The position numbers were made by a program, and so were the translations under genes. From contig NZ_RXNV01000005.1 of NCBI RefSeq assembly GCF_003966265.1, positions 62,001 to 126,000 of the forward strand: a stretch of 64,000 nt of DNA, given 5' to 3'. How positions within the stretch are numbered: position 1 is the stretch's first letter; every line of letters begins with the position of its first letter. The notes below the pieces were generated by a model. The model did no database searches. It saw only the letters and a program-made list of their open reading frames with translations, and was not told where the DNA came from. This document shows, one piece after another, positions 17,331-27,723 of the stretch. Origin of the DNA: Shewanella atlantica. Lineage in GTDB: Bacteria > Pseudomonadota > Gammaproteobacteria > Enterobacterales > Shewanellaceae.

Positions 17331-19839
17331 GCAACTACTATTGAGTTGCAGGCTGTGTTTATCTACTTTTGGGGCTCACTATCGTCAGTCCCCGCTACAG
17401 GCTGGTTCCATATTAATCGGCATTGTTCTCGCGGTTACGCTTCTCACTGGTGTTCGCGCCACCAATGAAAGTGCAATCGCCAGTTATGGCGATGTCACAG
17501 AGCTCCTGAGTCAACAGGCTCATTACTCCATCGTTCCTAGCGTTGGCAGTAAACGGCTCGATGAATCTCTCTATTTTGATCTGCGAACTCAGGGGCTCAA
17601 TAATGCCCTTGCCGTCGTTCAGGGGATATTGACCGATCAGAATAATCGCCGCTGGCAGGTCCAAGGCAGCGATCTGATTGCGGCGCTGACGGCACTATCA
17701 ACTAATGGTAACGCCAATAACACTGAGTCGACTCACACTGAAGCCAACCATCGACCTTCACTGTTGAAAAACGATATTCCACTTGCAGCCCTGATAAGCG
17801 GCGCCCCCATAGTGCTGATGAGTCAGAGCCAGGCTAAGCAATTCACCACTGGCAAGAGTTTTACGCTCAACGACGTGAAACTTGAGATCATTGGCGTCGA
17901 CGATTCGATGAATTTGGGCAACCGCCTGCTGATGGATATCTCTCTGGCTCAAACGCTATTAGGCCGCCAGGGAAAGCTGAATTACATTGCACTGTTTGGT
18001 GATATATCCAAACAGAGAGCGTTGATAGAAACAATCATTGAAGACAGAGGGGAGTTGAACGAACGCGATGGAGGAGAAAGCATGACGGCCCTGACCGACA
18101 GCTTTCATCTTAACCTCAGTGCCATGAGTCTGTTAGCCTTTGTGGTTGGCCTGTTTATCGCCTATAACGGTGTACGTTACAGCCTGTTAAAAAGACAGAG
18201 ACTGCTTACTCAGCTGCAGCAACAGGGCGTCGCCAAGACGCCGCTGATGCTGGCTCTCTGTTTCGAGCTGCTGCTACTGGTGATAGTGGGCTCGGTAGTG
18301 GGATTTATCTTGGGGCTACAGCTTAGCCACTGGTTACAACCTATGGTATCTGTCACCCTGGAGCAGCTATATGGCGCCAACATCTTACCGGGCAGGTGGC
18401 AATGGATCTGGCTACTGCAAGCTATGGTATTGACCTTTATCGCCGCTCTGCTCGCCTGTGCTTCATTACTTTTCGAGCTCATCAGGCAACCCTTGGGACG
18501 TAACAGCAACTCGCTCAGCCAGGTAAGAAGCGCCGAAAAGACGCGGAAGGTCCAGATCATCGCCGCACTCTTATTCGCTGTTTTTGCGGCGATATTTATG
18601 CCACTTAGCCAGAATTATCAATTGACCATGTCCCTGCTGGGCCTGGTGATTATCGCTATCCCTCTGGCGCTACCTTGGTGTTTATCAAGGCTGATCACTG
18701 GGCTTAACCTGATAGCCCCCAAGGGGCTTGTCGGCTATCAGATTGCCGAAACAAAAGAGCTACTTCCGCCGCTTTCCCTCGCCATGATGGCCATGTTGCT
18801 GGCCTTAACGGCCAACATTTCAATGAACACCTTAGTGGGTAGTTTCGAACTCACCCTCAAAAATTGGCTCGATGCCAGACTCCACGCCGAACTCTACCTA
18901 CGTCCCGGCGATACACAGATGCAAGAGGTGGTCGCCAAGCTTGAAAACAATCCCAAAATCGACGCAGTCTACAAGCAATGGAACCTGATGAGTGAGGTAT
19001 CAGACCATCCCACCTTCCTGCTGACCCGTGATCCGGTATCGATAAAAGCCACCACAGTGCTAAAAAGCACAATCGATGGTCTATGGCCGGAGTTTTTTGC
19101 CGGTAAACACCTGCTGATGAGCGAGCCTCTGGCACTCAAACTTGGGCTGGAATTAGGGGATTTAGTCACCATTAAAGCACTGAATAATGCCAGCTTAACT
19201 CTGGGAGGAGTCTATTTCGATTACGGCAACCCCTATGGCGAGATAATCCTGCCTCCACAGGTATGGCAAAGTTCAGATTTTAGCGACATTCCTACAAGCC
19301 TTGGGTTAGCGACCAGTGAAAATATCGATACGTTGAAACTCGAGCTACAGCAAAAGTTCTCCCTCAGTGATAGCCAGATCTACAGTCAAACGGGAATTAA
19401 ACGGCAGGCGATCGCCATGTTCAAGCGCACCTTCTCCATCACTCAGGTGCTCAACACCCTCACCTTACTCGTTGCCGCCGTAGGCCTGTTCAGTGCCTGC
19501 TTCTTACTTACCCAGGCGCGCATGGCTCCAATGGCGAGACTGTACTGCCTGGGGGTGTCCAGACGCCAATTAGGTTTTATGGTCTTCAGCCAGATGTGGC
19601 TCATCGTGCTGCTAACTTGTCTGGTTGCCTTACCAACAGGAGCGATACTCGGTTATCTGCTTATTCATAAGGTCACTCTGCAGGCATTTGGTTGGACTAT
19701 CCATATGGTGTGGGATTGGCATGCCTATGGCCAGGTGGTACTGCTGGCGCTATTGGCTACAACCATTGCCATCACCCTTCCACTCCTTAAGCTGATCCGT
19801 AAACCTCTGATCTCGAGCCTGCAGAGTGACCTCTTATGA
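17323..19839 (+). CDS. FtsX-family ABC permease, double-domain
   Basis: An 838-aa membrane partner of the preceding ATPase. The N-terminal transmembrane helix (about 23-42) is followed by a large periplasmic domain. Helices lie around 265-385 and 405-460, then a second periplasmic region (about 500-700) and three C-terminal helices (about 705-830). This is two FtsX modules in one chain, so the protein can work without a second permease subunit, as in AttF/YbbP-like systems. It overlaps both neighbours (8 nt and 4 nt), strong evidence for one transcript. It probably acts on substrates leaving the inner membrane, such as lipids or lipoproteins. Confidence 0.9.
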   Translation: MSRQLLLSCRLCLSTFGAHYRQSPLQAGSILIGIVLAVTLLTGVRATNESAIASYGDVTELLSQQAHYSIVPSVGSKRLDESLYFDLRTQGLNNALAVVQGILTDQNNRRWQVQGSDLIAALTALSTNGNANNTESTHTEANHRPSLLKNDIPLAALISGAPIVLMSQSQAKQFTTGKSFTLNDVKLEIIGVDDSMNLGNRLLMDISLAQTLLGRQGKLNYIALFGDISKQRALIETIIEDRGELNERDGGESMTALTDSFHLNLSAMSLLAFVVGLFIAYNGVRYSLLKRQRLLTQLQQQGVAKTPLMLALCFELLLLVIVGSVVGFILGLQLSHWLQPMVSVTLEQLYGANILPGRWQWIWLLQAMVLTFIAALLACASLLFELIRQPLGRNSNSLSQVRSAEKTRKVQIIAALLFAVFAAIFMPLSQNYQLTMSLLGLVIIAIPLALPWCLSRLITGLNLIAPKGLVGYQIAETKELLPPLSLAMMAMLLALTANISMNTLVGSFELTLKNWLDARLHAELYLRPGDTQMQEVVAKLENNPKIDAVYKQWNLMSEVSDHPTFLLTRDPVSIKATTVLKSTIDGLWPEFFAGKHLLMSEPLALKLGLELGDLVTIKALNNASLTLGGVYFDYGNPYGEIILPPQVWQSSDFSDIPTSLGLATSENIDTLKLELQQKFSLSDSQIYSQTGIKRQAIAMFKRTFSITQVLNTLTLLVAAVGLFSACFLLTQARMAPMARLYCLGVSRRQLGFMVFSQMWLIVLLTCLVALPTGAILGYLLIHKVTLQAFGWTIHMVWDWHAYGQVVLLALLATTIAITLPLLKLIRKPLISSLQSDLL

Positions 19840-20987
19840 AATATCTACATAAACGATCGATATTAACCATCTCGGCGATCCTCAGCTTGGCTCTTTTGCT
19901 GACGGCATGCTCAGAGTCAAAATTACCAGACAGAGAAGGGATCGATGCGGGGTCGATGGGAAAGCTGCTGGGCAACAAGAGTGGAGGGTTTACCCCTGTA
20001 CTACCGGGCAAAAATATTACTTTCCCCGCCGATCATCAGGCCCACGAGGGATTCCGGCAGGAGTGGTGGTATCTGACCGCAAACCTGACCACAGAACAAG
20101 GGAACTCATTGGGACTGCAATGGACTCAATTCAGAATCGCGCTCAGTCCTGCCGATAATAGTTCAAAACAACGAGATGAGAACAGGGACTGGGCTACAGA
20201 TCAGCTCTATATGGCTCATAGTGCCGTCACCACCGAATCAAGCCATCTCGCCAGTGAGCGCTGGTCCAGATCCCACCCGCAACTTGCAGGGGTGAATACC
20301 GCTCCCTTTAGCGTAAAGCTCGATAACTGGAAATGGCAGTCTCAGGGAGAAGCGCTCTTTCCTGCCAGTCTGACAGTAAGTGATAATCGCTTTGCTTATC
20401 AGCTCAATCTGTCCAGCGACTCCCCCTATCAGCTTCAGGGCGAAAAAGGTTTTAGTATCAAGAGCCTTGATGGTTCGGTGGCATCTTACTACTACAGCCA
20501 GCCGTTTATTGAGGTTGAAGGTTGGGTCACTCCCGAAAAGAGCCCTGATAACGGGGGAGTGAGTGAGAGGCAAAAAGTCAGTGGCAAGGCGTGGCTGGAC
20601 AGGGAGTGGAGTTCACAGTTTCTCAATCGCTCTCAACAAGGTTGGGACTGGTTCTCCCTCAGACTAAACGATGGCTCGGCGTTAATGCTATTCCAACTCA
20701 GAGGTGAACAAAACTTTTATAGTGCCAGACGTATGTTCGCCGACGGAAGTGGCCATAATGTTGAGTCCGGGATGATACAGATGAGCGCCATCGACTGGCA
20801 TCAGATTGGCGATAACCGTTACCCCGTTAGCTGGAAGATAGCGATCCCGTCCGAGCAGATTGAGATCACCACTCACTCGTTAAATCCCAATGCGAATATG
20901 GCCCTCAGCGTCAACTACTGGGAGGGACCCATTAACATTCAGGGTAGCCACAGTGGTGAGGGTTACATGGAGCTCACCGGCTATTAA
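19836..20987 (+). CDS. Lipocalin-like AttH/CrtC-type lipoprotein
   Basis: A 383-aa lipoprotein with lipobox LTAC (Cys25). The body matches the AttH/carotenoid 1,2-hydratase-like double-lipocalin family: FPADHQAHEGFRQEWWYLTANL near residue 67, WLDREWSSQFL near 251 and GWDWFSLRLNDG near 268. Members are usually encoded with an ABC exporter, as here, where the start overlaps the permease stop by 4 nt. A hydrophobic ligand carried beyond the inner membrane is inferred from the fold. Carotenoid hydratase activity is unlikely in this context. Confidence 0.88.
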   Translation: MKYLHKRSILTISAILSLALLLTACSESKLPDREGIDAGSMGKLLGNKSGGFTPVLPGKNITFPADHQAHEGFRQEWWYLTANLTTEQGNSLGLQWTQFRIALSPADNSSKQRDENRDWATDQLYMAHSAVTTESSHLASERWSRSHPQLAGVNTAPFSVKLDNWKWQSQGEALFPASLTVSDNRFAYQLNLSSDSPYQLQGEKGFSIKSLDGSVASYYYSQPFIEVEGWVTPEKSPDNGGVSERQKVSGKAWLDREWSSQFLNRSQQGWDWFSLRLNDGSALMLFQLRGEQNFYSARRMFADGSGHNVESGMIQMSAIDWHQIGDNRYPVSWKIAIPSEQIEITTHSLNPNANMALSVNYWEGPINIQGSHSGEGYMELTGY

Positions 20988-21389
20988 TCCCATGATTAAA
21001 ATAGTGCCAGGCTGAAGGTAAAGATAGAAGATTCATCTTTATCGACTTCAAACTTATACCACAGTAGAGGTAGCGTGCCCAACACTCAAGTGAGAATCGT
21101 TATCAATACGTTTTATTCTTCCCTGCCAATGAGTTAATAGTCGTTACTGGTTATATATCCCAGCCTAAATAAGGCCTTTCTGAAACAAATGTCGATTATT
21201 AAATCTGTGATATCTATCACACATAAAAAGATGATCTCGATCTACTAATACTCCTAATACCTCTTGTTGGGTATACCCACATTTTTTATGAGGTCTAGAC
21301 TCGATACTAACTTTGGCAGGTAGCTCTCCTAAAGCTTTCCCCCCCTAATAGCGCTACCTGCCACTTCTTCGATTGAGGTAAAGCAAGAG
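20988..21389. promoter_or_regulatory. nap promoter region
   Basis: A 400-bp gene-free region upstream of napD. It holds a perfect CRP-type site (21206-21221), two perfect NarP/NarL heptamers in direct repeat (21249-21255 TACTCCT, 21258-21264 TACCTCT), and the palindrome TGGGTATACCCA (21268-21279), whose halves resemble the same heptamer. The arrangement fits control by CRP and a nitrate-responsive regulator. I could not place -10/-35 boxes with confidence. Confidence 0.6.
21206..21221 (+). promoter_or_regulatory. CRP binding site
   Basis: TGTGA-TATCTA-TCACA is an exact match to the CRP consensus TGTGA-N6-TCACA. It lies about 170 nt upstream of the napD start. In Shewanella, CRP rather than FNR is the main activator of anaerobic respiration genes, including nitrate reduction. 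Confidence 0.8.
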
Positions 21390-21644
21390 ATGAATCAGGA
21401 ATACCATGTCACCAGCTTAGTCGTGCATGCCGTACCGAAAGCGGTTTCACAGGTTGAAACCAATATTCGAGCGCTTGCCGGGGCCGATATCCATGCCGTT
21501 ACCGATGAAGGTAAGTTTGTCGTTACTCTCGAAGGTGAAACACAAGCCGCTATACTGGATAACGTCGAAGCCATTAATGCCCTCGAAGGGATATTAAATA
21601 CGAGTCTGATTTACCACCAAGTCGAGCCAACAGAAGAAAGTTAA
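21390..21644 (+). CDS. napD: NapD, chaperone for periplasmic nitrate reductase
   Basis: An 84-aa cytoplasmic chaperone that binds the twin-arginine signal of NapA and holds it until cofactor insertion is complete. Length and the ferredoxin-like beta-alpha-beta pattern (YHVTSLVVHAVPKAV at the start) match the family. It is the first gene of napDAGHB, 75 nt before the NapA start. Confidence 0.92.
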   Translation: MNQEYHVTSLVVHAVPKAVSQVETNIRALAGADIHAVTDEGKFVVTLEGETQAAILDNVEAINALEGILNTSLIYHQVEPTEES

Positions 21645-21719
21645 AACAAGTACCGAGTACCTAAAATAAGATTGATTTATCAATAATTTGCAACAATATA
21701 AAAAAGAGTGAGGAACACC

Positions 21720-24200
21720 ATGAGCATTAGCCGTCGCGAGTTTCTGAAAGCCAACGCTGCAGTTGCCGCTGCAACCACAGTTGGTGTCACTCTGCCAGTG
21801 AAGATAGTCGAAGCCGCTGAGCAGAAAGACAACATCAAGTGGGATAAAGCACCTTGCCGTTTTTGTGGCGTAGGGTGTAGCGTTCTGGTTGGCACCAATA
21901 ATGGCAAAGTCGTTGCCACTAAAGGTGACCCGGAAAGCCCAGTCAACAAAGGCCTGAACTGTATTAAAGGCTACTTCCTGTCTAAAATTATGTACGGAAA
22001 GGATCGTCTGACGACTCCGCTTTTACGTATGAAAGATGGTAAGTACGATAAAGAAGGTGAGTTTACCCCAATCAGCTGGGATACCGCGTTCGATACCATG
22101 GCCGAAAAGTGGAAACACACACTAAAGACTAAAGGCCCGACAGCCGTTGGTATGTTTGGTTCAGGTCAATGGACAGTGTGGGAAGGCTACGCGGCATCTA
22201 AGCTACATAAAGCAGGTTTCCTTACTAACAACATAGATCCTAATGCTCGCCACTGTATGGCATCTGCCGTGGGTGGTTTCATGCGTACCTTCGGTATCGA
22301 TGAGCCTATGGGTTGTTACGACGACTTAGAAGCAGCTGACCACTTTGTATTGTGGGGCGCGAATATGGCTGAGATGCACCCAATCCTATGGGCTCGCCTA
22401 TCAGATCGCCGTTTGAGCAGCCCGGATAGCCGTGTACATGTGCTCTCTACCTTCGAGAACCGCAGCTTCGACCTGGCCGATAACCCAATGGTTTTCCGCC
22501 CGCAATCTGACTTAGTTATTCTTAACTACATTGCTAACTACATCATTGAAAACGATGCAGTTAACAAAGATTTTGTCAGCAAGCACACTAAATTTGTACT
22601 GGGTACGACAGATATCGGTTATGGTCTGCGTCCTGAGCATCCGTTAGAGCAAAAAGCGAAGAATCCGGGTAAGGGCTCATCCACGCCTATCAGCTTCGAT
22701 GAATACGCTAAATTCGTCAGCACTTACACGCTTGAGTATGCCGCTAAGATGAGTGGTGTAGAGCCAGAAAAGCTTGAGCTGATGGCTAAGGCTTATGCCG
22801 ATCCAAAGATCAAGGTGATGAGTCTATGGACCATGGGAATTAACCAGCACACTCGTGGTGTCTGGGCTAATAACATGCTCTATAACATCCACTTGCTCAC
22901 AGGTAAGATTGCCACTCCGGGTAACAGCCCATTCTCATTGACGGGTCAGCCATCGGCTTGTGGTACCGCGCGTGAAGTAGGTACTTTCGCTCACCGTCTG
23001 CCTGCCGATATGGTTGTGAAGAATCCTAAGCACAGAGCTATCTCCGAAAAGCTGTGGCAACTTCCAGAAGGAACGATTCCACCTAAGCCTGGCTACCACG
23101 CCGTCCTACAGAGTCGTATGCTCAAAGATGGCAAGCTGAACTGTTACTGGACCATGTGTACCAACAATGTTCAGGCTGGTCCTAACATCAACGAAGAGAT
23201 CTTACCTGGATTCCGAAATCCAGAGAACTTCATCGTGGTATCTGATCCATACCCAACGGTTTCAGCCATGGCTGCCGACCTTATTCTTCCAACAGCGATG
23301 TGGGTAGAAAAAGAGGGCGCTTACGGTAACGCCGAGCGTCGTACACATATGTGGCATCAGCAAGTGAAAGCCCCGCAAGGCGCTAAGTCTGACCTATGGC
23401 AACTGGTTGAATTTTCTAAACGCTTTAAGGTTGCTGATGTATGGCCTGCCGAGCTAATAGCTAAGAAACCTGAATACGCAGATAAGACACTTTATGATGT
23501 ACTTTATGCCAACGGTGAGGTGAACAAGTTCCCGACATCTGATTGTAAAGGTGCCATGAATGAAGAATCCGAGCACTTCGGTTTCTACCTGCAAAAGGGA
23601 CTGTTCGAAGAGTACGCGCAGTTTGGTCGTGGCCACGCTCACGATCTGGCTGACTTCGATACCTACCATGAGACTCGTGGCCTGCGCTGGCCGGTTGTCG
23701 ATGGTAAGGAGACCCTACGTCGCTTCTCTGCCGGAGATCCCTACCTCAAGGCAGGTGAAGAGTTTAATTTCTACGGTAAGCCGGATGGCAAAGCGGTTAT
23801 CTTCGCACTGCCATATGAGCCTGCTGCAGAAGAGCCAAATGCCGAATACGATCTCTGGTTATCGACCGGTCGTGTTCTTGAGCACTGGCATACAGGTTCG
23901 ATGACGGCTCGTGTACCTGAGCTTTATCGCGCTTACCCTGATGCACAGATCTTCCTTCACCCTGAAGATGCTAAGGCCCGTGGCCTTAAGCGTGGTGATG
24001 AAGTCGTTGTCGCCTCACCTCGCGGTGAAGTGAAGACTCGTGTTGAAACCAAAGGCCGGAACAAGCCGCCAAGAGGCGTGGCATTTATGCCATTCTTCGA
24101 CGCACGCCAACTGGTCAACAAGTTGTTACTGGACGCCACCGATCCTCTCTCGAAAGAGACAGATTTCAAGAAGTGCCCAGTCAAAGTAATGAAGGCTTAA
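21720..24200 (+). CDS. napA: NapA, periplasmic nitrate reductase catalytic subunit
   Basis: A molybdenum enzyme reducing nitrate to nitrite in the periplasm, 826 aa. The twin-arginine signal [15 protein letters not shown] begins at residue 4. The [4Fe-4S] motif CRFCGVGC lies near 46-53, and RHCMASAV near 178 carries the Cys that ligates molybdenum. The molybdopterin-dinucleotide-binding C-terminal domain is complete. I use the ATG giving MSISRREF; an ATG four codons upstream is possible, but a GAGG site sits right before the chosen one. Electrons would come through NapB, and from CymA because no napC is present. Confidence 0.97.
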   Translation: MSISRREFLKANAAVAAATTVGVTLPVKIVEAAEQKDNIKWDKAPCRFCGVGCSVLVGTNNGKVVATKGDPESPVNKGLNCIKGYFLSKIMYGKDRLTTPLLRMKDGKYDKEGEFTPISWDTAFDTMAEKWKHTLKTKGPTAVGMFGSGQWTVWEGYAASKLHKAGFLTNNIDPNARHCMASAVGGFMRTFGIDEPMGCYDDLEAADHFVLWGANMAEMHPILWARLSDRRLSSPDSRVHVLSTFENRSFDLADNPMVFRPQSDLVILNYIANYIIENDAVNKDFVSKHTKFVLGTTDIGYGLRPEHPLEQKAKNPGKGSSTPISFDEYAKFVSTYTLEYAAKMSGVEPEKLELMAKAYADPKIKVMSLWTMGINQHTRGVWANNMLYNIHLLTGKIATPGNSPFSLTGQPSACGTAREVGTFAHRLPADMVVKNPKHRAISEKLWQLPEGTIPPKPGYHAVLQSRMLKDGKLNCYWTMCTNNVQAGPNINEEILPGFRNPENFIVVSDPYPTVSAMAADLILPTAMWVEKEGAYGNAERRTHMWHQQVKAPQGAKSDLWQLVEFSKRFKVADVWPAELIAKKPEYADKTLYDVLYANGEVNKFPTSDCKGAMNEESEHFGFYLQKGLFEEYAQFGRGHAHDLADFDTYHETRGLRWPVVDGKETLRRFSAGDPYLKAGEEFNFYGKPDGKAVIFALPYEPAAEEPNAEYDLWLSTGRVLEHWHTGSMTARVPELYRAYPDAQIFLHPEDAKARGLKRGDEVVVASPRGEVKTRVETKGRNKPPRGVAFMPFFDARQLVNKLLLDATDPLSKETDFKKCPVKVMKA

Positions 24201-24271
24201 CTCTTTTAACTGAAAGATTATTAAGCAAAATTGCTTGAGCTAAGACATTGATAAGAAGGTTGTAAAAGGTC

Positions 24272-25006
24272 ATGAGTAAGGTGAAGCACACTAAATCAAA
24301 TCCACGGGACGTAAACCGTCGCCGGTTCTTAGCCTCTACGGCTAAGGCGGGTTGTGTGATGGGTTTAGTGGGGCTGGGGATCACAGCAACGGCGACACAA
24401 TCGCGACAGCTGGATCCTTTAGCGATCCGACCTCCTGGCGCCTTAGGCGAGGATGATTTTCTCTCGGCTTGTGTTCGTTGTGGTTTATGTGTCGAGGCTT
24501 GCCCCTACGACACCCTGAAACTGGCGCGCTGGTTCGACGGTGCAGCAACGGGCACTCCCTATTTTACGGCTCGTAACATCCCCTGTGAGATGTGCGAAGA
24601 CATTCCCTGTGTGAAGGTGTGCCCATCGGGCTCACTCGATCATGGTCTCGAGAAGATCGAAGAGGCCAGGATGGGAATTGCCGTATTAATCGATGAGAAA
24701 AACTGCCTTAACTTCAAAGGGCTTAGATGCGACGTCTGTTACCGGGTTTGTCCGTTAATTGACGATGCTATCACCCTGGAGCGGCAACATAACCAACGCA
24801 GCGACCATCACGCCATGTTTCTGCCCACGGTCAACAGTGACACCTGTACCGGCTGTGGTAAATGTGAACATGTGTGTGTACTCGAAGAATCTGCGATTAG
24901 GGTATTGCCGGCACATATCGCCTTAGGAAAAACGGCTGAACACGATACTTATATCAACACAGAAGAGACCACGCTCGAGATGTTAAACAAGGGCCTATCA
25001 CTATGA
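24272..25006 (+). CDS. napG: NapG, ferredoxin-type quinol dehydrogenase subunit
   Basis: A 244-aa periplasmic iron-sulfur protein. A twin-arginine signal ([13 protein letters not shown]) is followed by four [4Fe-4S] cluster motifs beginning [35 protein letters not shown] and [11 protein letters not shown]. With NapH it forms a quinol-oxidising module feeding NapB/NapA. It overlaps napH by 4 nt. Confidence 0.95.
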   Translation: MSKVKHTKSNPRDVNRRRFLASTAKAGCVMGLVGLGITATATQSRQLDPLAIRPPGALGEDDFLSACVRCGLCVEACPYDTLKLARWFDGAATGTPYFTARNIPCEMCEDIPCVKVCPSGSLDHGLEKIEEARMGIAVLIDEKNCLNFKGLRCDVCYRVCPLIDDAITLERQHNQRSDHHAMFLPTVNSDTCTGCGKCEHVCVLEESAIRVLPAHIALGKTAEHDTYINTEETTLEMLNKGLSL

Positions 25007-25911
25007 CCAAAAGCACAGTGAAGAAAGAGGCTATAACCGATGCAATGGACGACTCCTCTAAAACGGGATTCGCTCAGGCGGCGATTGATGAACTGGGATG
25101 GTGGCGTGCTCACAAATTCCTGTTTCTCAGACGTGCCAGCCAGCTGAGTGTATTGACCTTGTTTGCCATTGGCCCCTGGTTTGGCTTATGGCTCCTGAAA
25201 GGAAACCTCTCGTCCAGCGAGTTACTCGGTACTGTGCCATTGTCGGATCCACTTGTGACACTGCAAGTCTTGATGACGGGACATATTCCCGATTTAACCC
25301 TGATTCTCGGTGCCCTCTTTATCACAGTGTTTTATGTGATAGCGGGTGGCCGGGTGTTCTGTAGCTGGGTGTGCCCTGTCAATCTGGTCACCGACAGCGC
25401 GAGTTGGTTAAGACGTAAACTGAATTTGCCTCGCACCAGCGAGATGCCAAGAAATTTACGTTATTACCTGCTGGGTCTGGTTATTGTGTTACCTCTGCTG
25501 ACAGGCATCACCGTTTGGGAATGGGTCAACCCAGTCCCGATACTCTACCGCGCAGTGTTATTCGGTGCCGGTAGCGGACTGTGGATCTTGTTGGCCATCT
25601 TCCTGCTCGACCTGTTTATCAGCGAGAGTGGATGGTGTGGGCACCTGTGCCCCACCGGCGCCCTGTTTGCCCTGTTTGGCAAACTCAGCCCGGTAAAAGT
25701 ATCGGCCGTTAATGCCAAGGCCTGTGATAACTGTATGGATTGTTTTGTCGTTTGCCCCGAGAGACAGGTACTGAAACCTGCGCTTAAGGGAAAACAGAAG
25801 ATGATCACCGACAGTGGTTGCACTCAATGTGGCCGCTGTATCGATGTCTGCGCCCAACGCGTTTTCCAGTATCAAAATCGAATTGCCCTAAAGGCGGAGA
25901 ACAACCAATGA
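25003..25911 (+). CDS. napH: NapH, membrane quinol dehydrogenase subunit
   Basis: A 302-aa membrane iron-sulfur protein with about four transmembrane helices. CSWVCPVN and CGHLCPTG lie on the cytoplasmic loops. Two C-terminal [4Fe-4S] motifs follow ([12 protein letters not shown] and [12 protein letters not shown]). It is the partner of NapG in quinol oxidation. Its stop overlaps the napB start (ATGA), so the two are translationally coupled. Confidence 0.95.
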   Translation: MTKSTVKKEAITDAMDDSSKTGFAQAAIDELGWWRAHKFLFLRRASQLSVLTLFAIGPWFGLWLLKGNLSSSELLGTVPLSDPLVTLQVLMTGHIPDLTLILGALFITVFYVIAGGRVFCSWVCPVNLVTDSASWLRRKLNLPRTSEMPRNLRYYLLGLVIVLPLLTGITVWEWVNPVPILYRAVLFGAGSGLWILLAIFLLDLFISESGWCGHLCPTGALFALFGKLSPVKVSAVNAKACDNCMDCFVVCPERQVLKPALKGKQKMITDSGCTQCGRCIDVCAQRVFQYQNRIALKAENNQ

Positions 25912-26324
25912 AGAAAGTACTCACTATAGCCGCGCTCGTCATGGCGCTTAGTGCCTGCTCTGGCCAGCAAGCAAACACTCAAGATGAGCCGGTAAATGTC
26001 AGCTCACTGGGTAAATCTGAGATCACCGATGTTCGAGTGGCCGATGCAATGCCTACCTATCCAAAGCGTGGTGCATCGATCGAACGTGGCTTTGTCCACC
26101 AGCCACCTCTGATCCCACATAAGGCTGAATACGCTATCACAACCAAGAAGAATAAGTGTTTAAGCTGTCACTTCCCGGCTAAGATGAAAGCGACACCAAT
26201 CGATAAGTCGCACGTATTGGCTACGGGTAAGCTAAATAACATCTATTACAACTGCTCTCAGTGTCACGTACCACAAGCCGAGAACAAGCAGCAACTGGTT
26301 GAGAACGACTTCTCGAATAAGTAA
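25908..26324 (+). CDS. napB: NapB, diheme cytochrome c subunit
   Basis: A 138-aa periplasmic electron-transfer subunit passing electrons to NapA. Two heme motifs, CLSCH and CSQCH, are present with distal His residues between them. The N-terminus ([17 protein letters not shown]) reads as a signal peptide and even fits a lipobox (LSAC), which would be unusual for NapB. The start is the ATG overlapping the napH stop; the frame is open about 30 codons further upstream inside napH, but that part is not coding in this frame. It is the last gene of the operon, followed by a terminator. Confidence 0.93.
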   Translation: MKKVLTIAALVMALSACSGQQANTQDEPVNVSSLGKSEITDVRVADAMPTYPKRGASIERGFVHQPPLIPHKAEYAITTKKNKCLSCHFPAKMKATPIDKSHVLATGKLNNIYYNCSQCHVPQAENKQQLVENDFSNK

Positions 26325-26386
26325 GCCTTGAGCTTCTAGTTGCGAGTTAGAAGCCTTAAGCTATAAGAGAAGGCTGCAGAAGAAGT

Positions 26387-26415
26387 AAAACCACCTCAAT
26401 CGAGGTGGTTTTTTA
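26387..26415. terminator. Bidirectional terminator between napB and the diguanylate cyclase gene
   Basis: Stem AAACCACCTC / GAGGTGGTTT with loop AATC, A-rich on one side and T-rich on the other. It ends both convergent transcripts. Confidence 0.9.
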
Positions 26416-27444
26416 TTAAGATGATTCAAACACTACACAGTTTCTTCCCCGTTCTTTCGCCTTATAAAGACAGCGATCGGCCGAGCGGTAAAGTGTCTGT
26501 ATCAAGGTGCCGGACCCGGGCCACCGAGCAATACCTATACTGACCGTTGCCGATACCTCATGCTCATCCACATTCACAACAGAACCTTCGATTGCCTGCT
26601 GTAATCTCTGCGCGACGTCATGGGCAGATGCTTGATTGCTATCGGCCAGGAGTAGACAGAACTCCTCCCCTCCGACCCTAAAGCCCCAGTCATTCTCTCC
26701 AATCGTCTGCTTTATCAATTCGGCCACCAACACCAGTACCTTATCCCCTACTTCATGGCCATAGTTATCGTTGATACTCTTAAAATGATCCAGATCGATA
26801 AGCAACATAAACAGAGAGGAGTCGGAGCGACTTTCACTCTGGGTTACCTGCTCAAACACAGACTCTAAATGTAAACGGTTATAGAGCCCGGTTAAGGGAT
26901 CTTTTGCGGCCATATTCTGCAGGCGCTCTACCACTTGCTCTCGTTTAGACTCATACACATGTGCCACGCCCCAGATGGCCGCGACACACATACCATAGTT
27001 AGCCATGGCTATGGTATGTACGTCAGGATCCTTTATCCACAATCGCCAGCCCAATATAGCGAGACCTAATGACACATAAGTAAAAGTGACAACTTGACCT
27101 GTACGCCTACCCAGCAGGAGATAGGAGAGGATCGGGAAAACAAAAATCCAGGCAAACAGGCCCGAACGAAAACTGGCGAATGAAATACCTAGTAAGATGA
27201 CCCCATAGAAAACAAACAGAAATACCAGGGTCCAGTTGTGAAGATACTGAGTCCTTCGAACAAAACTTAATATCCCCAATGAAAGTAGCGCAAGCACTAA
27301 CTCGATCAGAGCATAAGATTTCAGGCCGATAGACCAGTTAAAGACGGTAAAAACAGTGGCCGCAACAGCAATAACGATGAGTGTAAATCTAAATGCTGAA
27401 CGTCGATATTCAACCTCTTCAGACCATAGTTTTAGCACTTCCAT
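26416..27444 (-). CDS. Membrane diguanylate cyclase (GGDEF domain)
   Basis: A 342-aa protein. Five or six transmembrane helices (about 18-175) are followed by a complete GGDEF domain (about 180-340) with catalytic motif GGEEF and the upstream substrate segment DLDHFKSINDNYGHEVGD. It should make c-di-GMP. The inhibitory I-site (RxxD) reads GEND, lacking the Arg, so classical product inhibition is probably absent. The membrane part resembles 5TM/MASE-type sensors, but I cannot assign a signal. A ribosome site AAGGG precedes the ATG. Confidence 0.92.
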   Translation of the reverse strand: MEVLKLWSEEVEYRRSAFRFTLIVIAVAATVFTVFNWSIGLKSYALIELVLALLSLGILSFVRRTQYLHNWTLVFLFVFYGVILLGISFASFRSGLFAWIFVFPILSYLLLGRRTGQVVTFTYVSLGLAILGWRLWIKDPDVHTIAMANYGMCVAAIWGVAHVYESKREQVVERLQNMAAKDPLTGLYNRLHLESVFEQVTQSESRSDSSLFMLLIDLDHFKSINDNYGHEVGDKVLVLVAELIKQTIGENDWGFRVGGEEFCLLLADSNQASAHDVAQRLQQAIEGSVVNVDEHEVSATVSIGIARWPGSGTLIQTLYRSADRCLYKAKERGRNCVVFESS

Positions 27445-27684
27445 ATACCCTTAATTCACGAATTTAATAACTCTATCAGAATGGTATCACTCAAGGTACA
27501 TCGGTCGGTAAAATTATTTATCTAATAATTACTTACCTGATGACTCACTCGTCAGGAACAAGAAAAACCATCTAACCTTTGACGCGGGTCAATTATTATT
27601 CAAACCAGATATCTTTATCTATAATTATTGACTATAGATCAAGAGATAAAGGCTTAAACCAATCGGTAGCAATATATCTTTCTT

Positions 27685-27698
27685 ATACCAATTGGTAT
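27685..27698. promoter_or_regulatory. Perfect palindrome upstream of the P-type ATPase
   Basis: ATACCAATTGGTAT is a perfect 14-bp palindrome 26 nt before the ATPase start, in the divergent region with the diguanylate cyclase gene. Its position suits an operator, but similar short palindromes are common in Vibrio/Shewanella intergenic DNA, so it could be a dispersed repeat. Confidence 0.35.
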
Positions 27699-27723
27699 CA
27701 AATCCAGTTCAAAGGGAGAGGAT

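Noticed and set aside
25818..25907. N-terminal extension of NapB
   Set aside because: The upstream codons lie inside napH in another frame; the signal peptide starts at the ATG overlapping the napH stop.
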